A stretch of DNA of 64,000 nt from Aphelocoma coerulescens (lineage: Eukaryota; Chordata; Aves; Passeriformes; Corvidae): the NCBI RefSeq assembly GCF_041296385.1, contig NW_027184084.1, positions 1,922,001-1,986,000 on the forward strand, written 5' to 3'. Position 1 is the stretch's first letter; each line of letters begins with the position of its first letter. The translations under genes and the position numbers were made by a program. Below, one piece after another: positions 41,716 through 53,309 of the stretch. The notes under the pieces are model-generated. The model saw only the letters and a program-made list of their open reading frames with translations, searched no databases and was not told the DNA's origin.

Positions 41716-42466
41716 CCAGTCGAACAAAACAACAACAACTATGACAATAACAGCAAACACAAACCCAGTCCCAGCCTTCTCGGCTGTCAGGCTACTCCCC
41801 CTCGGGTGCAGTTCCGCTCGCAGCCGGCAGGGATCGCTGGCGGCTCCCGGTGAGCAGGGCAGGTGCGATGGTTCCCCCGCGGCTGCAGGGGGCGCTCCGG
41901 AGCGAGCTCGGGGAACACGCGGCACTGGCAGCCTGGGATCCCGGGGAAGGGTGGAACAAAGGCTTCACAAACCCTGGGCAGCCGGTCCTGGACTCCCGGA
42001 ACAGCAGGCTGGAAATGGCAAGGCCGGAGCGGCAGGCACAAACACAAATCCTGGGTGGCAGACGAGATGTATCCAAAAGGGGAACCCCCCGGGGCTCCAG
42101 GCAGGCAGGGTGAGCACGGCTACAGCGTAGCGAAGGCTCGAAACAACAGCGGTGCAGGGCGGCCACAGCCCCAGCCTCCAGCAGGGCAGGGAAAACAGCC
42201 TTGGGATCCCGGTGTTGTTTCCAGCAGAAAGGAAAGACGCCGAAAAAGGGGAACCAGCAGCTCTTCTCTCCGCGGCTTCTCTCTCCAGACGCTGAGAGCG
42301 AACTCCCAACACGCCCAGGTGAAACAAAAAGTAGCCAGGCCCACCCCACCCCCCAAAACGGGCTGCTTTGTCTTTCTTAAGTATAGTCATTTGTCCCCTA
42401 GCAACATGCATATGGGAGAAAATTCCTCTAACAGAAAAAAACTAGGACAAAACTAAAACCCCAACA
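41525..42466 (-). repeat. LTR7, type A10, 942 bp
   Basis: Type A at every marker but with ten pure GATA units (41675-41714). A private change (catactaac at about 42491-42499) lies just outside its left-hand U3 end. Confidence 0.8.
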
Positions 42467-42603
42467 TTATCCACCCCGAATTTTTTCCCATACTAACATG
42501 TTACATGAAACTTAACCTTTTTAACCATATAAATACATGCATCACCCAAATTATATACATATGTACATGCCGATACTGATACAAGTACAGAGCCATGGGT
42601 AGT

Positions 42604-45600
42604 TCACCCTAAAACAAGGTCCCCTTGCGGTATGCATCGGGTCTCTCCATCCCTTTGCATCACCCACCAGGTACAACCTGGTCCCTGAGCAAAAACAACC
42701 CCACGGATGGGTTTGTCTTTGCTCAAGGCAGACTTTACCCAAACAGTTTTTCCAAGCATACCTCTCACGTGCACCACTGGAACCTTATCCCCATCTGTTG
42801 TTTGTAGGGGTTCGGATTGGGCAGGGCCTGCTCGGCTGGTGGAGCCTCGGGTGTTAAACAACCAGGTGGCTCTTGCTAAATGCACCTCCCAGTTTTTGAA
42901 AGTCCCCCCACCCAGTGCCTTCAAGGTGGTTTTAAGCAGTCCATTACACCGCTCAACCTTCCCAGCTGCTGGTGCATGGTAAGGGATGTGGTACACCCAC
43001 TCAATGCCATGTTCTCTAGCCCAGGTGTTTATAAGGCTGTTCTTGAAGTGAGTCCCATTGTCAGATTCAATTCTCTCAGGGGTACCATGCCTCCAAAGGA
43101 CTTGCTTTTCGAGGCCCAGGATGGTGTTCCGGGCCGTAGCGTGAGGCACAGGGTAGGTCTCCAGCCATCCTGTGGTGGCTTCTACCATCGTGAGCACGTG
43201 GCGCTTGCCTTGGCGGGTTTGAGGCAGTGTGATGTAGTCAATCTGCCAGGCCTCCCCATACTTGTATTTGGACCACCGCCCACCATACCACAGGGGCTTC
43301 ACCCGCTTGGTCTGCTTGATCGCAGCGCATGTCTCACAGTCATGGATGACCTGGGAGATACTGTCCATGGTCAGATCCACCCCTCGGTCTCGTGCCCACT
43401 TATAGGTGGCATCTCTGCCCTGATGGCCTGAGGCATCATGGGCCCATCGAGCTAGGAACAGCTCTCCTTTATGTTGCCAATCCAAGTCTATCTGGGACAC
43501 CTCTATTTTCGCAGCCTGATCTACCTGCTTGTTATTACGATGTTCTTCGTTAGCCCGGCTCTTGGGAATGTGAGCATCTACATGACGGGCCTTCACAGAT
43601 AGCTTCTCTACTCGAGCGGCAATGTCCTTCCACTCCTCAGCAGCCCAGACTGGTTTTCCTCTGCGCTGCCATTTTGCCTTATTCCACCTTTCCAGCCAAC
43701 CCCACAGAGCATTGGCTACCATCCATGAATCAGTGTAAAGGTAGAGCTTTGGCCACTTCTCTCTTTCAGCAATGTCCAGAGCTAATTGAACGGCTTTGAG
43801 TTCAGCAAATTGGCTCGATCCACCTTCTCCTTCCGTAGCCTGTGCAACTTGTCGTGTGGGGCTCCATACAGCGGCTTTCCATTTCCGGCTAGCGCCTACA
43901 ATTCGGCAGGAACCATCAGTGAAGAGGGCATATTGTCTTTCACTCTCTGGTAGCTCGTTGTATGGTGGGGCTTCTTCGGCACGCGTCACCTGCTCCTCTT
44001 CTTCTTCAGAAGATAACCCAAAAGTCTCACCTTCTGGCCAGTTCGTAATTATTTCCAAGATCCCAGGGCGACTTGGGTTTCCAATTCGGGCGCGCTGCGT
44101 GATGAGGGCGATCCATTTGCTCCAAGTAGCATCAGTGGCGTGATGCGTGGAGGGAACCTTTCCTTTGAACATCCACCCCAGCACCGGTAGTCGGGGTGCC
44201 AGGAGGAGTTGTGCCTCAGTTCCAATTACCTCTGAGGCAGCTTGGACTCCTTCATAGGCTGCCAAGATTTCTTTCTCTGTGGGAGTGTAGTTGGCTTCGG
44301 ACCCTCTGTAGCTTCGGCTCCAGAATCGCAGCGGTCGGCCCCGAGTCTCACCAGGAACCTTCTGCCAGAGGCTCCAGGGCAGACCATTGTTCCCGGCTGC
44401 AGAGTAGAGCACGTTCTTCACCTCTGGTCCTGTCCTGACTGGGCCAAGGGCTACGGCGTGAGCGATTTCCTGCTTGATCTGGGCAAAGGCTTGCTGTTGT
44501 TCTGGGCCCCAGTGGAAATCGTTCTTCTTGCGGGTAACCAGGTAGAGAGGGCTCACAATCCGGCTGTACTCAGGAATGTGCATCCTCCAGAAACCTATGG
44601 CGCCTAGGAAAGCTTGTGTTTCCTTCTTGTTGGTTGGTGGAGACATCGCAGTGATCTTATTGATGACCTCAGCGGGAATCTGACGCCGTCCATCTTGCCA
44701 CTTCACTCCCAGGAACTGGATCTCTCGGGCAGGCCCCTTGACTTTGCTCTTCTTGATGGCGAAACCAGCTTTTAGGAGAATTTGGATTATTCTCTCTCCT
44801 TTCTCAAACACTTCTGTTGCGGTGTTCCCCCACACAATGATGTCATCAATGTACTGCAGATGTTCTGGGGCCTCACCCTTTTCCAGTGCAGCCTGGATCA
44901 GTCCATGGCAGATGGTGGGACTGTGCTTCCACCCCTGGGGCAGTCGGTTCCAGGTGTACTGCACACCCCTCCAGGTGAAAGCAAACTGAGGCCTGCACTC
45001 TGCTGCCAAAGGAATGGAGAAAAATGCATTGGCAATGTCAATAGTGGCATACCACTTTGCTGCTTTGGACTCCAGCTCATACTGGAGCTCCAACATGTCG
45101 GGCACAGCAGCGCTCAGCGGTGGAGTCACTTCATTCAAGCCACGATAGTCCGCAGTCAATCTCCATTCCCCATCAGACTTGCGCACAGGCCAAATGGGGC
45201 TGTTGAAGGGTGAGTGGGTCTTGCTGACCACGCCTTGGCTCTCCAGCTCACGAATCATCTTGTGGATGGGAATCACAGCATCTCGATTTGTCCGATACTG
45301 CCGGCGGTGCACTGTCGAGGTGGCAATTGGCACTCGTTGCTCTTCCACTTTCAGGAGCCCAACTGCAGAAGGATTCTCAGACAGTCCAGACAGGGCGTTC
45401 AACTGCCTAATGCCCTCTGCCTCCACAGCAGCAATCCCAAACGCCCACCTGAGTCCCTTTGGGTCTTTGTAATAGCCATTCCGGAGGAAGTCTATGCCCA
45501 GAATACACGGGGCCTCTGGGCCGGTCACAATCGGATGCTTTTGCCACTCCTTCCCAGTCAGGCTCACCTCGGCTTCCAAAAGGGTCAACTGCTGTGATCC

Positions 45601-45786
45601 CCCAGTCACCCCAGCGATGGATACAGGTTCTGCCCCCACATGTCCCGATGGCATTAAAGTACACTGTGCCCCAGTATCAACCAATGCATCATATTTTTGT
45701 GGCTCTGATGTGCCAGGCCATCGGATCCACACCGTCCAGAAAACCCGGTTCTCCCGTGCCTCTTCCTGGCTAGAGGCAGGGCCCCT
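42604..45786 (-). CDS. pol: Pol polyprotein, copy 8 (same four replacements as copy 7)
   Basis: Protein identical to copy 7 Pol, though the LTR next to its 3' end is type A10 rather than B. Confidence 0.95.
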   Translation of the reverse strand, partial: RGPASSQEEARENRVFWTVWIRWPGTSEPQKYDALVDTGAQCTLMPSGHVGAEPVSIAGVTGGSQQLTLLEAEVSLTGKEWQKHPIVTGPEAPCILGIDFLRNGYYKDPKGLRWAFGIAAVEAEGIRQLNALSGLSENPSAVGLLKVEEQRVPIATSTVHRRQYRTNRDAVIPIHKMIRELESQGVVSKTHSPFNSPIWPVRKSDGEWRLTADYRGLNEVTPPLSAAVPDMLELQYELESKAAKWYATIDIANAFFSIPLAAECRPQFAFTWRGVQYTWNRLPQGWKHSPTICHGLIQAALEKGEAPEHLQYIDDIIVWGNTATEVFEKGERIIQILLKAGFAIKKSKVKGPAREIQFLGVKWQDGRRQIPAEVINKITAMSPPTNKKETQAFLGAIGFWRMHIPEYSRIVSPLYLVTRKKNDFHWGPEQQQAFAQIKQEIAHAVALGPVRTGPEVKNVLYSAAGNNGLPWSLWQKVPGETRGRPLRFWSRSYRGSEANYTPTEKEILAAYEGVQAASEVIGTEAQLLLAPRLPVLGWMFKGKVPSTHHATDATWSKWIALITQRARIGNPSRPGILEIITNWPEGETFGLSSEEEEEQVTRAEEAPPYNELPESERQYALFTDGSCRIVGASRKWKAAVWSPTRQVAQATEGEGGSSQFAELKAVQLALDIAEREKWPKLYLYTDSWMVANALWGWLERWNKAKWQRRGKPVWAAEEWKDIAARVEKLSVKARHVDAHIPKSRANEEHRNNKQVDQAAKIEVSQIDLDWQHKGELFLARWAHDASGHQGRDATYKWARDRGVDLTMDSISQVIHDCETCAAIKQTKRVKPLWYGGRWSKYKYGEAWQIDYITLPQTRQGKRHVLTMVEATTGWLETYPVPHATARNTILGLEKQVLWRHGTPERIESDNGTHFKNSLINTWAREHGIEWVYHIPYHAPAAGKVERCNGLLKTTLKALGGGTFKNWEVHLARATWLFNTRGSTSRAGPAQSEPLQTTDGDKVPVVHVRGMLGKTVWVKSALSKDKPIRGVVFAQGPGCTWWVMQRDGETRCIPQGDLVLG

Positions 45787-46980
45787 CTAGCCCTGGTTAT
45801 CATTCTTTCCCTGGGCATACATACTAGAGGTACCTTCGAGGGGATCTGACATATCATCCTCCCGTCTGTAATACCTGGCAGCTCGGTCACGGGAGGCTGA
45901 GGCTACTTTCACCTTAGCGGAACCCCCTCGGTTAGTGCCTCCCTCCTTGAGTTCACGCACCCGCGCTGCCAGGACAGAAGTGGGTTTCCCATCCCACCTT
46001 CTCATGTCTTCCCCATGCTCACACAGGAAAAACCACAGCTCAGCTCGTGGGGTGTACCCTCTCTCTCTAGCAGGGGGACGACGGGCTCTGACCTGGGGGC
46101 CTGTGACTCGCACTGGTGCCACACTGACCTTCCTCATCTCCTCCCTTATGTCCTTTATCTCCTCTTTGAGGTCCTGGACCACAGCAGAGACATGAGTTTT
46201 CAGTGGACCATTGACCATACTGTCATAATTCCTGAGCTTGTTGGCAACAGAGCCCACTGTTTCTCGGTTATTGTCAGCATCAATGGTTGCAATGAAAGTG
46301 GTGTATTGCGATGGCCCTAGCCTTGCCAGGTTCCACATCATCTGTCCTGTGCACCTGACCTTATCGGGGTCATTACCGTGCTGTCCATCCCTCCCAAAAA
46401 GTACCTCTAATACTGCCACCTCTCTTAGCTGCTGGATCCCTTCCTCGAGTGTCTTCCACTGCATTCTATGATGGTACTCCTGCATTCTTTCTTTGTGAAT
46501 GAACCTTTCTCTCACACTCATTAAGAGCCGGTCCCAGAGAGAAAGGGGCCCTGGCTCCCTCACAAATATCTGGTTCACACCTGGGTCCTGGGTCAATGAT
46601 CCCAGATACCTTGCCTCACCACTATCCAGTTGCACACTTGTGCCCATGAGGTCCCAAACCCGAAGCAGCCAGGTGGTATAAGGCTCACGCCCCCTTCGCA
46701 CAATGTCGGCTCGCATACCACGGAGACTGTCGTACGACAGGGACTCAATGATGATTTCTGGCTCTGGCTCCCCTGCTGGTTGTGAGGGCCCTGGTTCCCC
46801 ATCATCATTAACTGGTCGTACTGATTTGGTCTTACACTTCCTCCTTTGCACAGGGGCGACTGCTGCTGGCTGTACTTGTCCTTGGGGTTCAGCTGAAACC
46901 TGGGCGGTTGTAACATCTGTGGGTTCCACTGCTGCACCGTCGGACTCACCCTCTTTGGGGCAGGGAGAGGTTTTTTTCAC
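45787..46980 (-). CDS. gag: Gag-like protein, copy 8
   Basis: Protein identical to copy 2; carries the same silent Arg change as copy 7 (near 46816). Confidence 0.8.
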   Translation of the reverse strand: MKKTSPCPKEGESDGAAVEPTDVTTAQVSAEPQGQVQPAAVAPVQRRKCKTKSVRPVNDDGEPGPSQPAGEPEPEIIIESLSYDSLRGMRADIVRRGREPYTTWLLRVWDLMGTSVQLDSGEARYLGSLTQDPGVNQIFVREPGPLSLWDRLLMSVRERFIHKERMQEYHHRMQWKTLEEGIQQLREVAVLEVLFGRDGQHGNDPDKVRCTGQMMWNLARLGPSQYTTFIATIDADNNRETVGSVANKLRNYDSMVNGPLKTHVSAVVQDLKEEIKDIREEMRKVSVAPVRVTGPQVRARRPPARERGYTPRAELWFFLCEHGEDMRRWDGKPTSVLAARVRELKEGGTNRGGSAKVKVASASRDRAARYYRREDDMSDPLEGTSSMYAQGKNDNQG

Positions 46981-47734
46981 TAGCTGAGGAGGTGTATTCC
47001 CTTAGCAATTGGCATATCTCCTGGCGCACCTGGCCCATCTCCTGGCACATCTCCTTGCGCACCTGGCCCATCTCCTGGCACATCTCCTGCATCCCTTTCG
47101 CCAGTACCCCCACCCAGTTCGGGTAGTCCATTTCTGAGGTGGGCTGTTGGGCGGTATCAGGCTGTGGGGCAGGGTCTCTAGTGTCTGGGGCTGTGTCAGG
47201 CTCTGGGGCTGAATCAGGCTCTGGGGTAGGATCTCTAGTGTCTGGGGCTGTGTCATGTTCCGGGGCAGGATCAGGCTCTGGGGCAGGATCTCTAGTCTCT
47301 GGGGCTGGTGTCTGGGTAGTTATCCAAGCCAATCTCAACTTATCCTTGAATGCTAAATAGAGTAGGCCTACCAGCAGCAGGTGGTTAGTATTCAGAGGGA
47401 ATCTAAACCCTTCGAAAATTGATGGGGTGGGTCCAAAGAACTGGTTGAGGGGTTGGGGGAAAACTTCCCCTGGTGTCATTTCCTCACAGAAGGTACCATT
47501 GTTAACATAACCCCAAAAACATGCGCTCAGTGTGTGATAGCCGTTTATCCACGTGCCCACATTCCGGAGGAAGTTAAAAACCCATGAATTCCTCACCTTC
47601 TCGACCCATAGCGCAAGCTGGATAACGGCAATGGTAGCCTTAGTCAGAGGACCCATATTCAAGTAAGGAGCTGCAAAGGGGAAGAATATAGCCACGGCCA
47701 CATGCCACCCGAACCAGGGCAAAGTAGACCACAT
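46946..47734 (-). CDS. ORF1, copy 8
   Basis: Protein identical to copy 2. Confidence 0.7.
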   Translation of the reverse strand: MWSTLPWFGWHVAVAIFFPFAAPYLNMGPLTKATIAVIQLALWVEKVRNSWVFNFLRNVGTWINGYHTLSACFWGYVNNGTFCEEMTPGEVFPQPLNQFFGPTPSIFEGFRFPLNTNHLLLVGLLYLAFKDKLRLAWITTQTPAPETRDPAPEPDPAPEHDTAPDTRDPTPEPDSAPEPDTAPDTRDPAPQPDTAQQPTSEMDYPNWVGVLAKGMQEMCQEMGQVRKEMCQEMGQVRQEICQLLREYTSSASEKNLSLPQRG

Positions 47735-47853
47735 AGTGCTGCCTACCAAGGTTCCTATATCCAACACACCAAATTAAGTTATCCAGGAACTGTTATTCCT
47801 TTTTCACCTCTCTCTCTTAATGCCCTCAGGCCCCACGGTTGGGCGCCAAAATC

Positions 47854-48003
47854 TGTCTCGGTTTGAAAGACAGGTGTCTGCTAAGGAAGGCAGAAGCCCC
47901 CCTTGAAGTGGCAGATATAACCCCTTTCCCCCTGAGTTATTATGATTTTGAAATCAAGGGTCTTTAGGCAAAGATGTGGGAAATAGGAATAACAGTTCTT
48001 TAC

Positions 48004-48044
<41 letters not shown>

Positions 48045-48795
48045 CCAGTCGAACAAAACAACAACAACTATGACAATAACAGCAAACACAAACCCAGTCC
48101 CAGCCTTCTCGGCTGTCAGGCTACTCCCCCTCGGGTGCAGTTCCGCTCGCAGCCGGCAGGGATCGCTGGCGGCTCCCGGTGAGCAGGGCAGGTGCGATGG
48201 TTCCCCCGCGGCTGCAGGGGGCGCTCCGGAGCGAGCTCGGGGAACACGCGGCACTGGCAGCCTGGGATCCCGGGGAAGGGTGGAACAAAGGCTTCACAAA
48301 CCCTGGGCAGCCGGTCCTGGACTCCCGGAACAGCAGGCTGGAAATGGCAAGGCCGGAGCGGCAGGCACAAACACAAATCCTGGGTGGCAGACGAGATGTA
48401 TCCAAAAGGGGAACCCCCCGGGGCTCCAGGCAGGCAGGGTGAGCACGGCTACAGCGTAGCGAAGGCTCGAAACAACAGCGGTGCAGGGCGGCCACAGCCC
48501 CAGCCTCCAGCAGGGCAGGGAAAACAGCCTTGGGATCCCGGTGTTGTTTCCAGCAGAAAGGAAAGACGCCGAAAAAGGGGAACCAGCAGCTCTTCTCTCC
48601 GCGGCTTCTCTCTCCAGACGCTGAGAGCGAACTCCCAACACGCCCAGGTGAAACAAAAAGTAGCCAGGCCCACCCCACCCCCCAAAACGGGCTGCTTTGT
48701 CTTTCTTAAGTATAGTCATTTGTCCCCTAGCAACATGCATATGGGAGAAAATTCCTCTAACAGAAAAAAACTAGGACAAAACTAAAACCCCAACA
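47854..48795 (-). repeat. LTR8, type A10, 942 bp
   Basis: Type A with ten GATA units (48004-48043). Confidence 0.8.
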
Positions 48796-48932
48796 TTATC
48801 CACCCCGAATTTTTTCCCATACTGACATGTTACATGAAACTTAACCTTTTTAACCATATAAATACATGCATCACCCAAATTATATACATATGTACATGCC
48901 GATACTGATACAAGTACAGAGCCATGGGTAGT

Positions 48933-51900
48933 TCACCCTAAAACAAGGTCCCCTTGCGGTATGCATCGGGTCTCTCCATCCCTTTGCATCACCCACCAGG
49001 TACAACCTGGTCCCTGAGCAAAAACAACCCCACGGATGGGTTTGTCTTTGCTCAAGGCAGACTTTACCCAAACAGTTTTTCCAAGCATACCTCTCACGTG
49101 CACCACTGGAACCTTATCCCCATCTGTTGTTTGTAGGGGTTCGGATTGGGCAGGGCCTGCTCGGCTGGTGGAGCCTCGGGTGTTAAACAACCAGGTGGCT
49201 CTTGCTAAATGCACCTCCCAGTTTTTGAAAGTCCCCCCACCCAGTGCCTTCAAGGTGGTTTTAAGCAGTCCATTACACCGCTCAACCTTCCCAGCTGCTG
49301 GTGCATGGTAAGGGATGTGGTACACCCACTCAATGCCATGTTCTCTAGCCCAGGTGTTTATAAGGCTGTTCTTGAAGTGAGTCCCATTGTCAGATTCAAT
49401 TCTCTCAGGGGTACCATGCCTCCAAAGGACTTGCTTTTCGAGGCCCAGGATGGTGTTCCGGGCCGTAGCGTGAGGCACAGGGTAGGTCTCCAGCCATCCT
49501 GTGGTGGCTTCTACCATCGTGAGCACGTGGCGCTTGCCTTGGCGGGTTTGAGGCAGTGTGATGTAGTCAATCTGCCAGGCCTCCCCATACTTGTATTTGG
49601 ACCACCGCCCACCATACCACAGGGGCTTCACCCGCTTGGTCTGCTTGATCGCAGCGCATGTCTCACAGTCATGGATGACCTGGGAGATACTGGCCATGGT
49701 CAGATCCACCCCTCGGTCTCGTGCCCACTTATAGGTGGCATCTCTGCCCTGATGGCCTGAGGCATCATGGGCCCATCGAGCTAGGAACAGCTCTCCTTTA
49801 TGTTGCCAATCCAAGTCTATCTGGGACACCTCTATTTTCGCAGCCTGATCTACCTGCTTGTTATTACGATGTTCTTCGTTAGCCCGGCTCTTGGGAATGT
49901 GAGCATCTACATGACGGGCCTTCACAGATAGCTTCTCTACTCGAGCGGCAATGTCTTTCCACTCCTCAGCAGCCCAGATTGGTTTTCCTCTGCGCTGCCA
50001 TTTTGCCTTATTCCACCTTTCCAGCCAACCCCACAGAGCATTGGCTACCATCCATGAATCAGTGTAAAGGTAGAGCTTTGGCCACTTCTCTCTTTCAGCA
50101 ATGTCCAGAGCTAATTGAACGGCTTTGAGTTCAGCAAATTGGCTCGATCCACCTTCTCCTTCCGTAGCCTGTGCAACTTGTCGTGTGGGGCTCCATACAG
50201 CGGCTTTCCATTTCCGGCTAGCGCCTACAATTCGGCAGGAACCATCAGTGAAGAGGGCATATTGTCTTTCACTCTCTGGTAGCTCGTTGTATGGTGGGGC
50301 TTCTTCGGCACGCGTCACCTGCTCCTCTTCTTCTTCAGAAGATAACCCAAAAGTCTCACCTTCTGGCCAGTTCGTAATTATTTCCAAGATCCCAGGGCGA
50401 CTTGGGTTTCCAATTCGGGCGCGCTGCGTGATGAGGGCGATCCATTTGCTCCAAGTAGCATCAGTGGCGTGATGCGTGGAGGGAACCTTTCCTTTGAACA
50501 TCCACCCCAGCACCGGTAGTCGGGGTGCCAGGAGGAGTTGTGCCTCAGTTCCAATTACCTCTGAGGCAGCTTGGACTCCTTCATAGGCTGCCAAGATTTC
50601 TTTCTCTGTGGGAGTGTAGTTGGCTTCGGACCCTCTGTAGCTTCGGCTCCAGAATCGCAGCGGTCGGCCCCGAGTCTCACCAGGCACCTTCTGCCAGAGG
50701 CTCCGGGACAGACCATTGTTCCCGGCTGCAGAGTAGAGCACGTTCTTCACCTCTGGTCCTGTCCTGACTGGGCCAAGGGCTACGGCGTGAGCGATTTCCT
50801 GCTTGATCTGGGCAAAGGCTTGCTGTTGTTCTGGGCCCCAGTGGAAATCGTTCTTCTTGCGGGTAACCAGGTAGAGAGGGCTCACAATCCGGCTGTACTC
50901 AGGAATGTGCATCCTCCAGAAACCTATGGCGCCTAGGAAAGCTTGTGTTTCCTTCTTGTTGGTTGGTGGAGACATCGCAGTGATCTTATTGATGACCTCA
51001 GCGGGAATCTGACGCCGTCCATCTTGCCACTTCACTCCCAGGAACTGGATCTCTCGGGCAGGCCCCTTGACTTTGCTCTTCTTGATGGCGAAACCAGCTT
51101 TTAGGAGAATTTGGATTATTCTCTCTCCTTTCTCAAACACTTCTGTTGCGGTGTTCCCCCACACAATGATGTCATCAATGTACTGCAGATGTTCTGGGGC
51201 CTCACCCTTTTCCAGTGCAGCCTGGATCAGTCCATGGCAGATGGTGGGACTGTGCTTCCACCCCTGGGGCAGTCGGTTCCAGGTGTACTGCACACCCCTC
51301 CAGGTGAAAGCAAACTGAGGCCTGCACTCTGCTGCCAAAGGAATGGAGAAAAATGCATTGGCAATGTCAATAGTGGCATACCACTTTGCTGCTTTGGACT
51401 CCAGCTCATACTGGAGCTCCAACATGTCGGGCACAGCAGCGCTCAGCGGTGGAGTCACTTCATTCAAGCCACGATAGTCCGCAGTCAATCTCCATTCCCC
51501 ATCAGACTTGCGCACAGGCCAAATGGGGCTGTTGAAGGGTGAGTGGGTCTTGCTGACCACGCCTTGGCTCTCCAGCTCACGAATCATCTTGTGGATGGGA
51601 ATCACAGCATCTCGATTTGTCCGATACTGCCGGCGGTGCACTGTCGAGGTGGCAATTGGCACTCGTTGCTCTTCCACTTTCAGGAGCCCAACTGCAGAAG
51701 GATTCTCAGACAGTCCAGACAGGGCGTTCAACTGCCTAATGCCCTCTGCCTCCACAGCAGCAATCCCAAACGCCCACCTGAGTCCCTTTGGGTCTTTGTA
51801 ATAGCCATTCCGGAGGAAGTCTATGCCCAGAATACACGGGGCCTCTGGGCCGGTCACAATCGGATGCTTTTGCCACTCCTTCCCAGTCAGGCTCACCTCG

Positions 51901-52115
51901 GCTTCCAAAAGGGTCAACTGCTGTGATCCCCCAGTCACCCCAGCGATGGATACAGGTTCTGCCCCCACATGTCCCGATGGCATTAAAGTACACTGTGCCC
52001 CAGTATCAACCAATGCATCATATTTTTGTGGCTCTGATGTGCCAGGCCATCGGATCCACACCGTCCAGAAAACCCGGTTCTCCCGTGCCTCTTCCTGGCT
52101 AGAGGCAGGGCCCCT
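48933..52115 (-). CDS. pol: Pol polyprotein, copy 9
   Basis: Protein identical to the copy 2 Pol. Confidence 0.95.
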   Translation of the reverse strand, partial: RGPASSQEEARENRVFWTVWIRWPGTSEPQKYDALVDTGAQCTLMPSGHVGAEPVSIAGVTGGSQQLTLLEAEVSLTGKEWQKHPIVTGPEAPCILGIDFLRNGYYKDPKGLRWAFGIAAVEAEGIRQLNALSGLSENPSAVGLLKVEEQRVPIATSTVHRRQYRTNRDAVIPIHKMIRELESQGVVSKTHSPFNSPIWPVRKSDGEWRLTADYRGLNEVTPPLSAAVPDMLELQYELESKAAKWYATIDIANAFFSIPLAAECRPQFAFTWRGVQYTWNRLPQGWKHSPTICHGLIQAALEKGEAPEHLQYIDDIIVWGNTATEVFEKGERIIQILLKAGFAIKKSKVKGPAREIQFLGVKWQDGRRQIPAEVINKITAMSPPTNKKETQAFLGAIGFWRMHIPEYSRIVSPLYLVTRKKNDFHWGPEQQQAFAQIKQEIAHAVALGPVRTGPEVKNVLYSAAGNNGLSRSLWQKVPGETRGRPLRFWSRSYRGSEANYTPTEKEILAAYEGVQAASEVIGTEAQLLLAPRLPVLGWMFKGKVPSTHHATDATWSKWIALITQRARIGNPSRPGILEIITNWPEGETFGLSSEEEEEQVTRAEEAPPYNELPESERQYALFTDGSCRIVGASRKWKAAVWSPTRQVAQATEGEGGSSQFAELKAVQLALDIAEREKWPKLYLYTDSWMVANALWGWLERWNKAKWQRRGKPIWAAEEWKDIAARVEKLSVKARHVDAHIPKSRANEEHRNNKQVDQAAKIEVSQIDLDWQHKGELFLARWAHDASGHQGRDATYKWARDRGVDLTMASISQVIHDCETCAAIKQTKRVKPLWYGGRWSKYKYGEAWQIDYITLPQTRQGKRHVLTMVEATTGWLETYPVPHATARNTILGLEKQVLWRHGTPERIESDNGTHFKNSLINTWAREHGIEWVYHIPYHAPAAGKVERCNGLLKTTLKALGGGTFKNWEVHLARATWLFNTRGSTSRAGPAQSEPLQTTDGDKVPVVHVRGMLGKTVWVKSALSKDKPIRGVVFAQGPGCTWWVMQRDGETRCIPQGDLVLG

Positions 52116-53309
52116 CTAGCCCTGGTTATCATTCTTTCCCTGGGCATACATACTAGAGGTACCTTCGAGGGGATCTGACATATCATCCTCCCGTCTGTAA
52201 TACCTGGCAGCTCGGTCACGGGAGGCTGAGGCTACTTTCACCTTAGCGGAACCCCCTCGGTTAGTGCCTCCCTCCTTGAGTTCACGCACCCGCGCTGCCA
52301 GGACAGAAGTGGGTTTCCCATCCCACCTTCTCATGTCTTCCCCATGCTCACACAGGAAAAACCACAGCTCAGCTCGTGGGGTGTACCCTCTCTCTCTAGC
52401 AGGGGGACGACGGGCTCTGACCTGGGGGCCTGTGACTCGCACTGGTGCCACACTGACCTTCCTCATCTCCTCCCTTATGTCCTTTATCTCCTCTTTGAGG
52501 TCCTGGACCACAGCAGAGACATGAGTTTTCAGTGGACCATTGACCATACTGTCATAATTCCTGAGCTTGTTGGCAACAGAGCCCACTGTTTCTCGGTTAT
52601 TGTCAGCATCAATGGTTGCAATGAAAGTGGTGTATTGCGATGGCCCTAGCCTTGCCAGGTTCCACATCATCTGTCCTGTGCACCTGACCTTATCGGGGTC
52701 ATTACCGTGCTGTCCATCCCTCCCAAAAAGTACCTCTAATACTGCCACCTCTCTTAGCTGCTGGATCCCTTCCTCGAGTGTCTTCCACTGCATTCTATGA
52801 TGGTACTCCTGCATTCTTTCTTTGTGAATGAACCTTTCTCTCACACTCATTAAGAGCCGGTCCCAGAGAGAAAGGGGCCCTGGCTCCCTCACAAATATCT
52901 GGTTCACACCTGGGTCCTGGGTCAATGATCCCAGATACCTTGCCTCACCACTATCCAGTTGCACACTTGTGCCCATGAGGTCCCAAACCCGAAGCAGCCA
53001 GGTGGTATAAGGCTCACGCCCCCTTCGCACAATGTCGGCTCGCATACCACGGAGACTGTCGTACGACAGGGACTCAATGATGATTTCTGGCTCTGGCTCC
53101 CCTGCTGGTTGTGAGGGCCCTGGTTCCCCATCATCATTAACTGGCCGTACTGATTTGGTCTTACACTTCCTCCTTTGCACAGGGGCGACTGCTGCTGGCT
53201 GTACTTGTCCTTGGGGTTCAGCTGAAACCTGGGCGGTTGTAACATCTGTGGGTTCCACTGCTGCACCGTCGGACTCACCCTCTTTGGGGCAGGGAGAGGT
53301 TTTTTTCAC
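52116..53309 (-). CDS. gag: Gag-like protein, copy 9
   Basis: Protein identical to the copy 2 gag. Confidence 0.8.
   Translation of the reverse strand: MKKTSPCPKEGESDGAAVEPTDVTTAQVSAEPQGQVQPAAVAPVQRRKCKTKSVRPVNDDGEPGPSQPAGEPEPEIIIESLSYDSLRGMRADIVRRGREPYTTWLLRVWDLMGTSVQLDSGEARYLGSLTQDPGVNQIFVREPGPLSLWDRLLMSVRERFIHKERMQEYHHRMQWKTLEEGIQQLREVAVLEVLFGRDGQHGNDPDKVRCTGQMMWNLARLGPSQYTTFIATIDADNNRETVGSVANKLRNYDSMVNGPLKTHVSAVVQDLKEEIKDIREEMRKVSVAPVRVTGPQVRARRPPARERGYTPRAELWFFLCEHGEDMRRWDGKPTSVLAARVRELKEGGTNRGGSAKVKVASASRDRAARYYRREDDMSDPLEGTSSMYAQGKNDNQG

Larger units (their letters stand above)
35196..42466 (-). mobile_element. ERV copy 7, complete provirus
   Basis: The 5' LTR is type A (10 GATA) and the 3' LTR is type B. 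Pol carries four replacements relative to copy 2, shared with copy 8; gag carries a silent change at 40487, also shared with copy 8. Confidence 0.9.
41525..48795 (-). mobile_element. ERV copy 8, complete provirus
   Basis: Protein-identical to copy 7, including the rare pol replacements, but both LTRs are type A with 10 GATA units. Probably a local duplication partner of copy 7 with a crossover near the 3' LTR. Confidence 0.9.
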